A stretch of DNA of 64,000 nucleotides from SZUA-430 sp964483585 (GTDB lineage Bacteria > Pseudomonadota > Alphaproteobacteria > Micropepsales > Micropepsaceae), in contig CAZABH010000014.1 of NCBI GenBank assembly GCA_964483585.1, forward strand, positions 1 through 64,000. Reading direction: 5' to 3'. Each line of letters starts with the position of its first letter. The stretch's first letter is position 1. Under the pieces are notes generated by a model, which was not told the origin of the DNA, did no database searches, and saw nothing but the letters and a program-made list of their open reading frames with translations. Below, piece after piece: positions 24,544-33,072 of this stretch. The position numbers were made by a program, and so were the translations under genes.

Positions 24544-25205
24544 TGGCGCGTTCCTCCGTATTTACTCGCGTGAGCCGTGTGTGCCTGCTTCTGTTGGGTG
24601 CCAGCCTGGTCGGTGTGGGGCAGGCGGAAGCCAAGACAAAAAGCGGTGGCGCGCTGACCGAGCAGGATCTGCGCGCCTGCATGGGGCTGGGCGGTGTGGA
24701 CGCAGCGGGCCAGGTTGCGGTTTGTACCCGGATCCTGAACTCGGGGCGCGTGCGCCATCCCCACCAGAGCGATTATCACGCGTGGCGGGCGGGCGCGTAT
24801 CTGGCGCTCAAGCAGACGAAGCCGGCGCTTGCTGACCTGGACAAGGCCATTGCGTTGCAGGACAAGCCTTCGTACCGGTTCCAGCGAGCGCTGGTGCATA
24901 TGGCGCGTGCTTCGCTTGAGCCGGCGAACAAGGATCTGGACGCGGTGGTCAAGGCGACGCCGGACTTCGCGCCGGCGTATTTCATGCGTGGTGCGATCGC
25001 CTATCGCCAAGCGGCCTATCCGCTGGCCGTCTCGTCCTTCGATATCGCCGCCACCAAGCTTCCGACCTATTACCAGGCCATTTACGCGCGCGGGCTGGCG
25101 CGCATGAAGACGGGAGAGACGGAGGCCGGGACCAAGGATCTGGAGACTGCGAGAGGCATGAGCGACCATGTCGAGAGGGACATGGCTGCGCTTGGCCTGA
25201 AATAG
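24540..25205 (+). CDS. Secreted tetratricopeptide-repeat protein
   Basis: A 221-residue protein whose ATG overlaps the preceding stop (ATGATG). Signal peptide ending near AEA, the two-Cys cap (RACMGLGG to AVCTRILNSG), then four to five TPRs. The cap is very like that of the TPR protein at 19306 (both have C-T-R followed by N-S). It is the last gene of the plus-strand cluster, converging on the DUF1614 gene with 2 bases between. Function is inferred only from context. Confidence 0.83.
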   Translation: MMARSSVFTRVSRVCLLLLGASLVGVGQAEAKTKSGGALTEQDLRACMGLGGVDAAGQVAVCTRILNSGRVRHPHQSDYHAWRAGAYLALKQTKPALADLDKAIALQDKPSYRFQRALVHMARASLEPANKDLDAVVKATPDFAPAYFMRGAIAYRQAAYPLAVSSFDIAATKLPTYYQAIYARGLARMKTGETEAGTKDLETARGMSDHVERDMAALGLK

Positions 25206-25207
25206 GG

Positions 25208-25891
25208 TCAGGCCAGGAGCGTCGCGATGATTGCCGACAGCACGATGCCGTCGAAGGTGCCGGCGCCACCGATCGATGCCATGCCGACGCCACGCGGATT
25301 GCGGATCAGGTCATTGATGTGGAAGAAGTCCGCGCCGATCAGCGGGCCCAGCGTGCCGGCGACGAAGGCTGTTGCGGGTGCGGCATCGGGAACGAGAAGC
25401 AAGGCGGTCATTGCGGCTGCGGCTGGCGAGATGAAGCCCGGCATCACGATGCCCACGCCGGGCAGCGGACGGGCTGCGATGTAGCAGATCAGCGTCGTTA
25501 TGGCGGTGGCCAGGCCTACGTCCCACATGACCTGCGCACCCATGCGGTTCAGATCGGCGAGCAGAAAGAACGATATGCCGAGGGGCACCATGCAGCCGCC
25601 GACATTCACTGCGATGATCGTGTGGTTGCGCCTCGTGGTCCAGCGGGGCAGGGCGCCGTCGAGGCCCCAGACCTGCAAGGGATGGGACCAGACGGGCTGG
25701 TCGCGCACGATGTGCTTGACGGGGATGTTCACCAGGCTGCCCACAACGATCGCGATGATCAGCAGGATGGCTTCGCTGGGCTCGAGATGAAGCTTGGCCA
25801 GGCTGGACAGCATGGCCTGGCCCAACGCCAATGGCAGGACGATCATCAGCAGGAACGTCACGAGCAATGACAGCCTGTTGGATGCCGGCAT
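25208..25891 (-). CDS. DUF1614-family integral membrane protein
   Basis: A 227-residue protein with about seven hydrophobic segments. It has features I associate with DUF1614: LVNIPVKH, AVNVGGCMVPLGI, a PLIGADFFHINDL segment and the C-terminal SIGGAGTFDGIVLSAI. The conserved Asn/Asp/His in membrane segments suggest transport or a membrane enzyme, but the family has no proven function known to me. It is one base after the isovaleryl-CoA dehydrogenase stop, so the two are probably co-transcribed. Confidence 0.8.
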   Translation of the reverse strand: MPASNRLSLLVTFLLMIVLPLALGQAMLSSLAKLHLEPSEAILLIIAIVVGSLVNIPVKHIVRDQPVWSHPLQVWGLDGALPRWTTRRNHTIIAVNVGGCMVPLGISFFLLADLNRMGAQVMWDVGLATAITTLICYIAARPLPGVGIVMPGFISPAAAAMTALLLVPDAAPATAFVAGTLGPLIGADFFHINDLIRNPRGVGMASIGGAGTFDGIVLSAIIATLLA

Positions 25892-25892
25892 G

Positions 25893-27065
25893 TCAGGCGG
25901 TCTCCTCGAAGAGCTCGCGACCGATCAGCATGCGGCGGATCTCGCTGGTGCCGGCTCCGATCTCGTAGAGCTTTGCATCGCGCAGCAGGCGGCCTGCCGG
26001 ATAATCGTTGATGTAGCCGTTGCCGCCCAGGATCTGGATCGCCTCGAGCGTCATCCAGGTTGCTGTTTCGGCGGCATAGAGGATGGCGCCGGCGGCATCC
26101 TTGCGGGTCGTCTCGCCGCGGTCGCAGGCCTGGGCCACGGTGTAGACATAAGCACGGGCGGCGTTCATGCGGGTGTACATGTCGGCGAGCTTGCCCTGGA
26201 TCAGCTGGAACGTGCCTATGGGTTGGCCGAACTGCTTGCGCTCGTGGACGTAGGGTACGACGAGATCCATCGCGGCCTGCATGATGCCCAGAGGACCTGC
26301 CGCGAGCACAACGCGCTCGTAGTCGAGGCCGGACATCAGGATGCGAACGCCGTCATTCACCTTGCCCAGCACATTTTCCTCGGGGACCTCGCAGTCCTGG
26401 AATACGAGTTCGCCGGTGTCGGACCCGCGCATGCCGAGCTTGTCGAGTTTCTGCGCCGTCGTGAAACCCTTGAAGCCTTTCTCGATCAGGAAGGCCGTTA
26501 TGCCGCGCGAACCTGCCGCCGGGTCGGTCTTGGCATAGACGACGAGCACGTCGGCCTGGGGTCCGTTCGTGATCCACATCTTGGAACCGTTGAGGATGAA
26601 ACGGTCGCCCTTGCGATCGGCGCGCGTCTTCATGCTGACGACGTCGGATCCGGCGCCGGGCTCGGACATGGCCAGTGCGCCGAGGCTCTGGCCCGAGATG
26701 AGGCCTGGCAGATAGCGCTTCTTCTGCTCGGTCGAGCCGTTGCGGCGGATCTGGTTCACGCACAGGTTCGAGTGTGCGCCATAGGACAGACCAACCGAGG
26801 CCGAGCCGCGGCTGATCTCCTCCATGGCGATGGAGTGTTCCAGGTAGCCGAGACCTGCGCCTCCAAACTCTTCCTCGACGGTGATGCCGAGCAGGCCCAA
26901 TTCACCGAGGCCGGGCCATAGATCGCGCGGGAAGGTGTTCGAGCGATCGATCTCGGCGGCGCGCGGTGCGATGGAGGCGGCTGTGAAGCGCTCGACGGTT
27001 TCGCGGATCGCATCGGCGGTCTCGCCCAGCGCGAAGTTCAGGCCCTTGAAGTGATTGGGGATCAT
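25893..27065 (-). CDS. ivd: Isovaleryl-CoA dehydrogenase
   Basis: A 390-residue acyl-CoA dehydrogenase that oxidises isovaleryl-CoA to 3-methylcrotonyl-CoA in leucine breakdown, using FAD. Seen: the FAD/substrate segments LGALAMSEPGAGSDV and MWITNG, the LGMRGSDTGEL loop, and the C-terminal YEIGAGTSEIRR. The catalytic Glu is placed in LDYERVVLAAGPLG, as in isovaleryl-CoA dehydrogenase, while Gly takes the usual C-terminal Glu position. This swap separates it from medium-chain enzymes. The other leucine-pathway genes (mccA/B) are not in the window. Confidence 0.9.
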   Translation of the reverse strand: MIPNHFKGLNFALGETADAIRETVERFTAASIAPRAAEIDRSNTFPRDLWPGLGELGLLGITVEEEFGGAGLGYLEHSIAMEEISRGSASVGLSYGAHSNLCVNQIRRNGSTEQKKRYLPGLISGQSLGALAMSEPGAGSDVVSMKTRADRKGDRFILNGSKMWITNGPQADVLVVYAKTDPAAGSRGITAFLIEKGFKGFTTAQKLDKLGMRGSDTGELVFQDCEVPEENVLGKVNDGVRILMSGLDYERVVLAAGPLGIMQAAMDLVVPYVHERKQFGQPIGTFQLIQGKLADMYTRMNAARAYVYTVAQACDRGETTRKDAAGAILYAAETATWMTLEAIQILGGNGYINDYPAGRLLRDAKLYEIGAGTSEIRRMLIGRELFEETA

Positions 27066-27092
27066 GCGATGTGCCTGCGTGGTCGTGAAGGA

Positions 27093-28034
27093 TCAGGGTT
27101 CGAAGACTTCCACGGTGTCGGAGGCCGTGAACACGCCGAAGACGCCAGCGCCGCTCCCGCCGCCGATCACCCAGAGCCGACCGGCCGCTACGCCCGAGGC
27201 CATGCCCTGCCTGGCTGATGGCAGGGGGGACTGCTTGCTCCAGGACTTGCCCGACAGGCTGAAGACATCATGATTTGCGTAGGTCTTGAGGGGTTTCCAG
27301 GTTGCGCCACCGATCACGTGGAGCTTGCCGTCGAGCACGCCTGCCACGAGAGCGCCGCGACCTGTCGGCATTGGTGTCAGGGCGGACCACTTGCCCGTTG
27401 CGACGTCGAATGCTTCCAGTGCAGCCGAGACGCTGCCGTCGGGCTTGATGCCGCCGACGGCGAAGATGGTCTTTCCGTCCGTCGCCACGGCGAGTGCGCG
27501 GCGTGCGGTCGGCAGGGGGGCTGCGGATCGCCATTGGTCTTCTGCCGGATTGAAGACGAGGACGCGGTTTGCGTCAGGGCCTGAGCCGCCGACCACGTAG
27601 AGCTTGCCGCCGACCGTGACCATGCCGTGTCCGGCGCGTGCAACGGGCATGGCGCTCTTTTTCGACCATGAGGCGGCTTCAATGTCGTAGGCCCAGACAT
27701 CCTTGCGCGGTTCGCCCGGGTCGTCGGCCGCGTAGCCGCCGGTGACATAGACTTCGTTGCCGATGGCTGCCATCGAGAAACTGACAAGACCCTCGGGCAG
27801 GGCTGGCAGCGGTCTCCACGATTCCCTTGCGGCGTCAAAGACCTCGAAGGCGTTGGCTGGGTCACCGGCAGCGGCGCCGCCCCCGACGTAGATCAGGTCG
27901 CCTGACGTGGCCGATGCAAGGCCTGCGCGCGCGCGTTCGAGCCGTTCGGAGGTGCTCCAGCCAGATGCAAGGGCCGTGGCGCTGAGGAGCGTCCAGAGCA
28001 AGGCGGCCGAAGCCGCGTTCATGAATGATGTCAC
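27093..28034 (-). CDS. Secreted Kelch-repeat beta-propeller protein
   Basis: A 313-residue protein. The GTG at 28034 is chosen because it overlaps the mgtE stop (GTGA); an in-frame ATG at 28022 would lose four residues. A signal peptide (ALLWTLLSATALASG) is followed by about six Kelch blades, each with a GG doublet (YVGGG, YVTGGYA, YVVGGSG, FAVGG, HVIGGA, WVIGGG) and a downstream Trp. Kelch propellers bind proteins or sugars. Translational coupling to a magnesium transporter is unusual. No catalytic residues are recognised. Confidence 0.85.
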   Translation of the reverse strand: MTSFMNAASAALLWTLLSATALASGWSTSERLERARAGLASATSGDLIYVGGGAAAGDPANAFEVFDAARESWRPLPALPEGLVSFSMAAIGNEVYVTGGYAADDPGEPRKDVWAYDIEAASWSKKSAMPVARAGHGMVTVGGKLYVVGGSGPDANRVLVFNPAEDQWRSAAPLPTARRALAVATDGKTIFAVGGIKPDGSVSAALEAFDVATGKWSALTPMPTGRGALVAGVLDGKLHVIGGATWKPLKTYANHDVFSLSGKSWSKQSPLPSARQGMASGVAAGRLWVIGGGSGAGVFGVFTASDTVEVFEP

Positions 28035-29422
28035 GAGATGAGGAGCCACGTTGCCAATCCCAGAAAAGAGACAAACCCTACAACGTCGGTGACGGTCGTG
28101 ACAAATACAGGGGAAGACACGGCCGGATCCACCCCCGTCCGGCTGAGGCCCAGTGGGACAAGGATGCCGGCGGCAGCAGCGGCAATCAGATTGATCATCA
28201 TGGCTGCGGCGATGACGCCTGCCAGGGCCAGGTCGGCGAACCAGACCCACGTGATCGCTGCGGCCAGCACCGCAAAACCGAGGCCGTTCAGGGCGCCAAT
28301 CAGCATTTCGCGGTTCATGACTCGCATCGCGTTGGCGCGGTTGAGCTCCTTGGTCGCAAGCGCGCGGACCACAACCGTGAGTGTCTGTGTCCCGGCGTTG
28401 CCCCCCATGGAGGCGACAATCGGCATGAGGATGGCCAGAGATACGATCTTCTCGAGGGAGGCCTCGAACAGGCCGATGGCGATCGAGGCGATGATGGCCG
28501 TCAGCAGGTTCACGAACAGCCACGAGAACCGCAGCCATGTCGTGCGCACCGTGGAGGCGGTCAGGGTCTCCTGGTCGGTCACGCCACCCAGGGCCAGCAT
28601 CTCGGCGGTGTGAACGTCCTGCAAGACTTCGACGACGGAGCCTGCAGTCAGGATGCCCACCAGGCGACCATCATCGTCCACGACGGGTGCAGACGACAGG
28701 TGATAATGTTCGAAAAGCCAGGCGATGGCCTTGTGGTCGGCACGTGCCTCGAGGCTGCGGATCTCGCCCTCGGCGATGGTTGCCAGCGGCGTACCATGCG
28801 GTGTGCGCACGAGCCGGTTCAGCGGGACTATTCCTGAGGGTTTCCCGTCGGAGTCGACAACGAAGATCTCCTGGAAGTCCTCGGGTGTCTCGTCGCCGGA
28901 CAGGCGCGAGAGCGCCTCGCCGACCGTGACATGACCCTGCATTGCGACGAATTCGCGATGCATGATGCGGCCAGCGGATTCCTCGGGGAAGAGGAGCGCG
29001 TCGACGACCTGGACGCGTTCCTCGAACGGGACCTGGGCCAGAACCTCGCGCTTCTCGCTGTCCTCAAGGTCGTCGAGCACGTAGGCGGCGTCTTCGACAT
29101 CGAGCTCGCTGACCGCGTCGGCGACCGTCTTGATGCCCAGTGTGCGCACGAGTTCGGCGCGTACGTTCTCGTCGACTTCCGAGAGGACTTCCGGGTCGAT
29201 GTCGGATCCCAGCGCCAGAATCAGTTCGCGGCGTGCCGCAGGGTCGAGGGCGCCGAGGAGGGAGGCGAGGTCTGCCGGATGCAGCGGGTCGATCAGGCTG
29301 CGCAGCGTGTCCTGGGCGCCCGCGTCCATTGCCTTGTGGAGCGGATCCAGAAAGGCTGGGGAAGTCACGTCAAGCGTATCGACGGCGGCAGTCTTCGGCT
29401 TTTCGAGAGCGGTGTCGGGCAT
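28031..29422 (-). CDS. mgtE: Magnesium transporter MgtE
   Basis: The ATG at 29422 with a GAGG site gives 463 residues; a TTG four codons upstream is less likely. Domains in order are a helical MgtE N-domain (to about 140), two CBS domains (about 145-265) and five C-terminal membrane helices with the conserved PIVASMGGNAGTQTLTV pore segment and the AGILVPLGLSRTGVDPAVSSP loop. MgtE is a Mg2+ channel whose N and CBS domains sense cytosolic Mg2+. No magnesium riboswitch was recognised upstream. The stop overlaps the Kelch gene. Confidence 0.95.
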   Translation of the reverse strand: MPDTALEKPKTAAVDTLDVTSPAFLDPLHKAMDAGAQDTLRSLIDPLHPADLASLLGALDPAARRELILALGSDIDPEVLSEVDENVRAELVRTLGIKTVADAVSELDVEDAAYVLDDLEDSEKREVLAQVPFEERVQVVDALLFPEESAGRIMHREFVAMQGHVTVGEALSRLSGDETPEDFQEIFVVDSDGKPSGIVPLNRLVRTPHGTPLATIAEGEIRSLEARADHKAIAWLFEHYHLSSAPVVDDDGRLVGILTAGSVVEVLQDVHTAEMLALGGVTDQETLTASTVRTTWLRFSWLFVNLLTAIIASIAIGLFEASLEKIVSLAILMPIVASMGGNAGTQTLTVVVRALATKELNRANAMRVMNREMLIGALNGLGFAVLAAAITWVWFADLALAGVIAAAMMINLIAAAAAGILVPLGLSRTGVDPAVSSPVFVTTVTDVVGFVSFLGLATWLLIS

Positions 29423-29544
29423 GTGCAACCTCAACGCATGCGATGCTGCCTGGCGTGGCGGGCAAGCTAGGTTTACCCCGTCAAAAAAGGCTGAACGGAG
29501 ACCCGGATTTTTGCGGGGGGGGGCGGGCCCGGCTGGATCAAATG

Positions 29545-29560
29545 CCCTTCTTGCGAAGGG
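29545..29560 (-). terminator. Hairpin just downstream of tRNA-Leu
   Basis: CCCTTC and GAAGGG form a perfect 6-bp stem with a four-base loop, one base past the tRNA CCA end. The following minus-strand sequence (CATTTGATCC) has only a short T run, so it may be a weak terminator or a processing signal. Confidence 0.45.
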
Positions 29561-29561
29561 A

Positions 29562-29646
29562 TGGTGCGGTCAAGAAGACTCGAACTTCCACGGGTCGCCC
29601 CGCTGCCACCTCAAGGCAGTGCGTCTACCAATTCCGCCATGACCGC
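29562..29646 (-). tRNA. tRNA-Leu (anticodon GAG)
   Basis: An 85-base class II tRNA including an encoded CCA. The acceptor stem GCGGTCA pairs with TGACCGC, followed by discriminator A. The D-loop has GGAATTGGTAGAC, the anticodon stem-loop is TGCC-TTGAGGT-GGCA with GAG at positions 34-36, there is a long variable arm, and the T-loop is GTTCGAGTC. All match leucine tRNA. Confidence 0.96.
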
Positions 29647-29713
29647 AGTACACCAGCAGAGGGGCGGGCATGTAACAGATCGTTTGCGACTTGTGAAGGG
29701 TCGCTGAAGTGCC

Positions 29714-30253
29714 GTGATGCCGCCCCGAACGGGAAGGAGTGCGGCCGTGATTGCCAGGCTGGCCGAATTGGCTGAAATTCCGCAGCTTAACGTCGTCGAG
29801 GCTGACGCCTCGCGGGTGTTCCTGGCGGAACCGGACTTCGCTTTTGTCGCGCAGTATCCTTTGCCTGACGAGGACGCCTATGTGCCCTTCATCACGGAGC
29901 GGCGGGCTTTTGTCTGTGACGGGGCCGATGCGATCGCCGGGTTCATCTTGATGGGTGACATAGATAGCAACGGTCACATTTTTCAGGTTTCGGTGCGGGC
30001 TGGTTTGCAGCGGCGTGGCGTGGGGAGGCTGCTGATCGCGGCGGGCGAGACCTGGGCGCGCCAGCAGGGTCACCGGGCCGTGACGCTGACCACGTTCCGG
30101 GACCTTCCATGGAACGCTCCAGCCTATGCCCGGCTTGGCTATACCTTCATGGATGAAGGCACACGGGGGCCGATGATTTCCCACATCCTCGAAAACGAGC
30201 GGGCGCTGGGCCTGTTCCGCCAGGTCCGTGTTGCGATGATCAAGCAGGTCTAG
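29714..30253 (+). CDS. GNAT-family N-acetyltransferase
   Basis: A 179-residue protein (GTG at 29714 or ATG at 29717). The acetyl-CoA binding motif is VSVRAGLQRRGVGRLLIAAGE (Q/R-x-x-G-x-G/A), followed by the NAPAYARLGYTFMDEG strand-helix typical of GNAT enzymes. Substrate cannot be predicted. It runs divergently from the tRNA-Leu gene, and its stop codon overlaps the end of the degraded terC gene on the opposite strand. Confidence 0.88.
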   Translation: MMPPRTGRSAAVIARLAELAEIPQLNVVEADASRVFLAEPDFAFVAQYPLPDEDAYVPFITERRAFVCDGADAIAGFILMGDIDSNGHIFQVSVRAGLQRRGVGRLLIAAGETWARQQGHRAVTLTTFRDLPWNAPAYARLGYTFMDEGTRGPMISHILENERALGLFRQVRVAMIKQV

Positions 30254-30669
30254 TCGCGGCTGTCTTTGCCTTCTTCGCGATTGGCGAGGGCCTGAAGCTG
30301 GTCTTCGCTGGCCTTAGCCCGCAGCACGAGTGCCTGGATCATCGAGGCGAAGCCGAGTGCGAAGTACAGGTACCCCTTTGGAATGGCGGTGCCCATGCCT
30401 TCGGCAACGAGGATGAACCCCACCCATAGCCGTGATGACCGAGTTGATCGAGAAGACGATATTGATCATGGCGATCTGGACGATGATCCAGGCGAATGCG
30501 GCCTTCGCGTTCTCGCCAGCCCGATCTGCCGGGCGCTTTTGCGCTGTTTTGCAGGCAGGCGCCCGGCAAGGATCGCGATGAAGACGATATTGTCGACCCC
30601 AAGCACGATCTCGAGTGTTGTCAGTGTAACGAATGCAATCCAGGCTTCAGGACTGGCGAGAAGTTCCAC
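30250..30669 (-). pseudogene. terC-family membrane protein gene broken by two internal deletions
   Basis: Three blocks of a TerC protein are visible in order. The N-terminus starts at GTG 30669 (VELLASPEAWIAF, LEIVLGVDNIVFIAILAGRL, ending ARQIGLA). A middle block (NAKAAFAWIIVQIAM, INIVFSINSVITAMG) is in another frame. The C-terminus (GFILVAEGMGTAIPKGYLYFA to KDSRD and stop) is back in the first frame. About 60 residues between blocks 1 and 2 and about 45 between blocks 2 and 3 are missing. Translation from the start stops near 30466. Length is 420 bases against about 740 for an intact gene. A remnant, unless the assembly lost sequence. Confidence 0.82.
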
Positions 30670-30738
30670 GGTGGCCGTGACTTCTCTTCGTGGCGGTGTT
30701 GCCGGGTGCAGGGGCGGCAATTCGCTTTCGCCGTGCAA

Positions 30739-30813
30739 TGGTGGGCGCTGCTGGGATTGAACCAGCGACCCCTACCGTGTGAAGGTAGTGCTCTCCCGCT
30801 GAGCTAAGCGCCC
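30739..30813 (-). tRNA. tRNA-Val (anticodon CAC)
   Basis: A 75-base tRNA with encoded CCA. The acceptor GGGCGCT pairs with AGCGCCC, discriminator A. D-arm is GCTCAGCGGGAGAGC, anticodon stem-loop CTACC-TTCACAC-GGTAG gives CAC, and the T-arm is CTGGTTCAATCCCAG. Reads GTG codons. Confidence 0.96.
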
Positions 30814-30859
30814 TTTGTCCATGACCGCCCGCTGCTATAGGGGGGGCTCGGGCTTCAAG

Positions 30860-31534
30860 TCAAGCGCGGGGGCAGCGTACCAGTGCGGCTTCAAGGTCGC
30901 GGTAATGGTCAATGACCGCATCGGCGTCGAGGTCGCTGGCGGGTGTCTCGGTGTAGCCAAAAGAAACGAGAACGATCGGAACGCCGGCGGCGCGGGCCGT
31001 TCGGCTGTCGGTGTCGCTGTCCCCGACGAGGACGGCGTTTGCGGGCTGGCCGCCAAGCTGTTCGATCGTGTCGGTCAGGTGACGTGGGTCGGGTTTGCGC
31101 CATGGCCTTGAATCTGCGCCAAGGATGACCGGGAACAGGTCGGCGAGGCCCAGTTCGCCAATCAGCTTGCGCGAGAGGTGCTCTGGCTTGTTGGTGCAGA
31201 TGCCTATGCGGTGGCCGCGGGCCTTGAGGTTGCGGACACAGGCCTCCATGCCATCGAATGGCCTGCTGGTGACGGCAATGTTGGCTTCGTAATATTCCAG
31301 GAAGTGCTGGACAAGTTCCGTCGCGCGCAGGGGATCAGCCGGGATCCTGTGCCATGCCAGCGCCCTCTCGATGAGTACACGAGCGCCACGGCCGACCATC
31401 TGGCGCACACGTTCGAGCGGGACGGGGGGCAGCCGCTCGCGGATGAGAACGGCATTGAGGGCGGCTGTGAGGTCTGGCGCGGTGTCGACGAGCGTGCCGT
31501 CGAGGTCGAAAACGATGGTTTCGGGAGGTGTCAA
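30860..31534 (-). CDS. gph: HAD-family phosphoglycolate phosphatase
   Basis: The start is uncertain. The TTG at 31534 gives 224 residues, normal for Gph, and lies five residues before the HAD motif I (VFDLDGTLVDTAPDL). The frame is open up to 31690 but the upstream part has no family sequence and overlaps glmU. Motif II is in GICTNK, the Lys is in WRKPDPRHL and motif III is VLVGDSDTDSRTA. It hydrolyses 2-phosphoglycolate formed by DNA repair or photorespiration-type reactions. It is divergent from glmU. Confidence 0.85.
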   Translation of the reverse strand: MTPPETIVFDLDGTLVDTAPDLTAALNAVLIRERLPPVPLERVRQMVGRGARVLIERALAWHRIPADPLRATELVQHFLEYYEANIAVTSRPFDGMEACVRNLKARGHRIGICTNKPEHLSRKLIGELGLADLFPVILGADSRPWRKPDPRHLTDTIEQLGGQPANAVLVGDSDTDSRTARAAGVPIVLVSFGYTETPASDLDADAVIDHYRDLEAALVRCPRA

Positions 31535-31683
31535 GAACTGGTCGCCAGGGTCAGGGGTCGCCGAGATGTCGTCGGAATCGGGCAATTCCGGCAAGAATAC
31601 GAAACATTTTTTTATTTCAAAATGGGATAAAAGAGAGGCATGTCGAGGGTCGACAAACCCTTGTTTTTCCTGATTTTCGGGGC

Positions 31684-33066
31684 ATGCCATTGACGTCTTC
31701 CCTTCAGCGACCGCGTCACCAGTCCCTTGCGGCCATAGTGCTTGCGGCCGGCAAAGGTACCCGCATGAAATCGGCCCTGCCGAAAGTGCTGCATCCGGTT
31801 GCCGGATTGCCCATGGTCCATCATGTGCTTGGTACGGCGCGGGCGGCGGGTGCCAGCAAGGTCGTGATCGTGCTTGCCAAGGGCATGGACGCGGTTGCAG
31901 CCGCGGTGGCGCCAGCCAGTGTTGCCATCCAGGATCCGCCGCTGGGAACCGGGCATGCCGTGCTTGCTGCCCGGGCGCATGTCGCGGGCTTTGACGGCCG
32001 TGTTGCGATCCTGTTCGCCGATACGCCGTTGATCACCGCCGGGAATGTCGAGGCGGTGGAGCACGCGATGGACAAGTCGGGCGCCGCTATCGGCGTTCTG
32101 GGTTTCAATCCGACTGATCCAGCAATGTATGGGCGGCTGATCCGGAATGCGGATGGGTCGCTTGAGCGCATCGTTGAATTCAAGGATGCGACGGAAGAAG
32201 AACGCAAGGTCGGTTTCTGCAACTCGGGCGTCATGATTGTCGAGGGGCAGCATCTTTTCACGCTGCTGGACCAGGTCGGCAATTCGAATGCGCAAGGAGA
32301 ATATTACCTGACCGAGATCGTTGCCATCGCGCGGCGTCAAGGCCTGACGGTGGCTGCGGCCGAGGCCGCGGCCGAGGAGGTGATGGGTGTCGACCACCGC
32401 GTGGCGTTGTCAAAGGCTGAGGCCGTCATGCAGCGGCGGTTGCGCGAGAAGGCCATGTTTGCCGGCGTGACGCTGACCGATCCTGACAGCGTGTTCCTTT
32501 CGATGGATACACAATTTGGCCGCGACGTGGTCGTTGGTCCAAATGTTGTGTTCGGGCCCAAGGTGAAGGTCGCCGACAATGTCCAGATCAAGCCGTTCTG
32601 CCACCTGGAAGATTGCACGATTGGCGAAGGCGCGCTGATTGGGCCCTATGCGCGGCTGCGGCCGGGTGCACAGATCGGGCGGGACGTTCATATCGGCAAT
32701 TTCGTCGAGGTTAAAAAGGCGGTGATCGAGGATGGGGCCAAGGCCAACCACCTGGCGTATATCGGCGATGCCCGCGTGGGGGCGCGTTCGAATATCGGTG
32801 CCGGGACGATCACCTGCAATTATGACGGCTTCGACAAACACCTGACCGATATCGGTTCCGAGGTGTTCATCGGGTCCAACACAGCGCTTGTGGCACCGGT
32901 CAAGGTAGGTGACGGTGCCATGGTGGGTGCGGGCAGCGTGATCACGCGCAACGTCGATGCGAACGCGCTTGCGGTCGAGCGGGCCGACCAGCGGCAGGTC
33001 GATGGCTATGCCGGGAAATTCCGTGCGCGCAAGCGTGCGGCGAAAAAGAACAAGGCGAAGGAGTAG
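31684..33066 (+). CDS. glmU: Bifunctional GlmU: glucosamine-1-phosphate acetyltransferase / N-acetylglucosamine-1-phosphate uridyltransferase
   Basis: A 460-residue protein, normal length. The N-terminal uridyltransferase domain shows LAAGKGTRMKSALPKVLHPVAG and DTPLI; the C-terminal left-handed beta-helix shows the hexapeptide turns, YARLRPGAQIG, NFVEVKKAVI, AGTITCNYDGFDKH and a Lys/Ala-rich tail. It makes UDP-GlcNAc for peptidoglycan and lipopolysaccharide. glmS starts 6 bases after its stop, so glucosamine-6-phosphate synthesis and its later use are encoded together. Confidence 0.97.
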   Translation: MPLTSSLQRPRHQSLAAIVLAAGKGTRMKSALPKVLHPVAGLPMVHHVLGTARAAGASKVVIVLAKGMDAVAAAVAPASVAIQDPPLGTGHAVLAARAHVAGFDGRVAILFADTPLITAGNVEAVEHAMDKSGAAIGVLGFNPTDPAMYGRLIRNADGSLERIVEFKDATEEERKVGFCNSGVMIVEGQHLFTLLDQVGNSNAQGEYYLTEIVAIARRQGLTVAAAEAAAEEVMGVDHRVALSKAEAVMQRRLREKAMFAGVTLTDPDSVFLSMDTQFGRDVVVGPNVVFGPKVKVADNVQIKPFCHLEDCTIGEGALIGPYARLRPGAQIGRDVHIGNFVEVKKAVIEDGAKANHLAYIGDARVGARSNIGAGTITCNYDGFDKHLTDIGSEVFIGSNTALVAPVKVGDGAMVGAGSVITRNVDANALAVERADQRQVDGYAGKFRARKRAAKKNKAKE

Positions 33067-33072
33067 GTCCTC

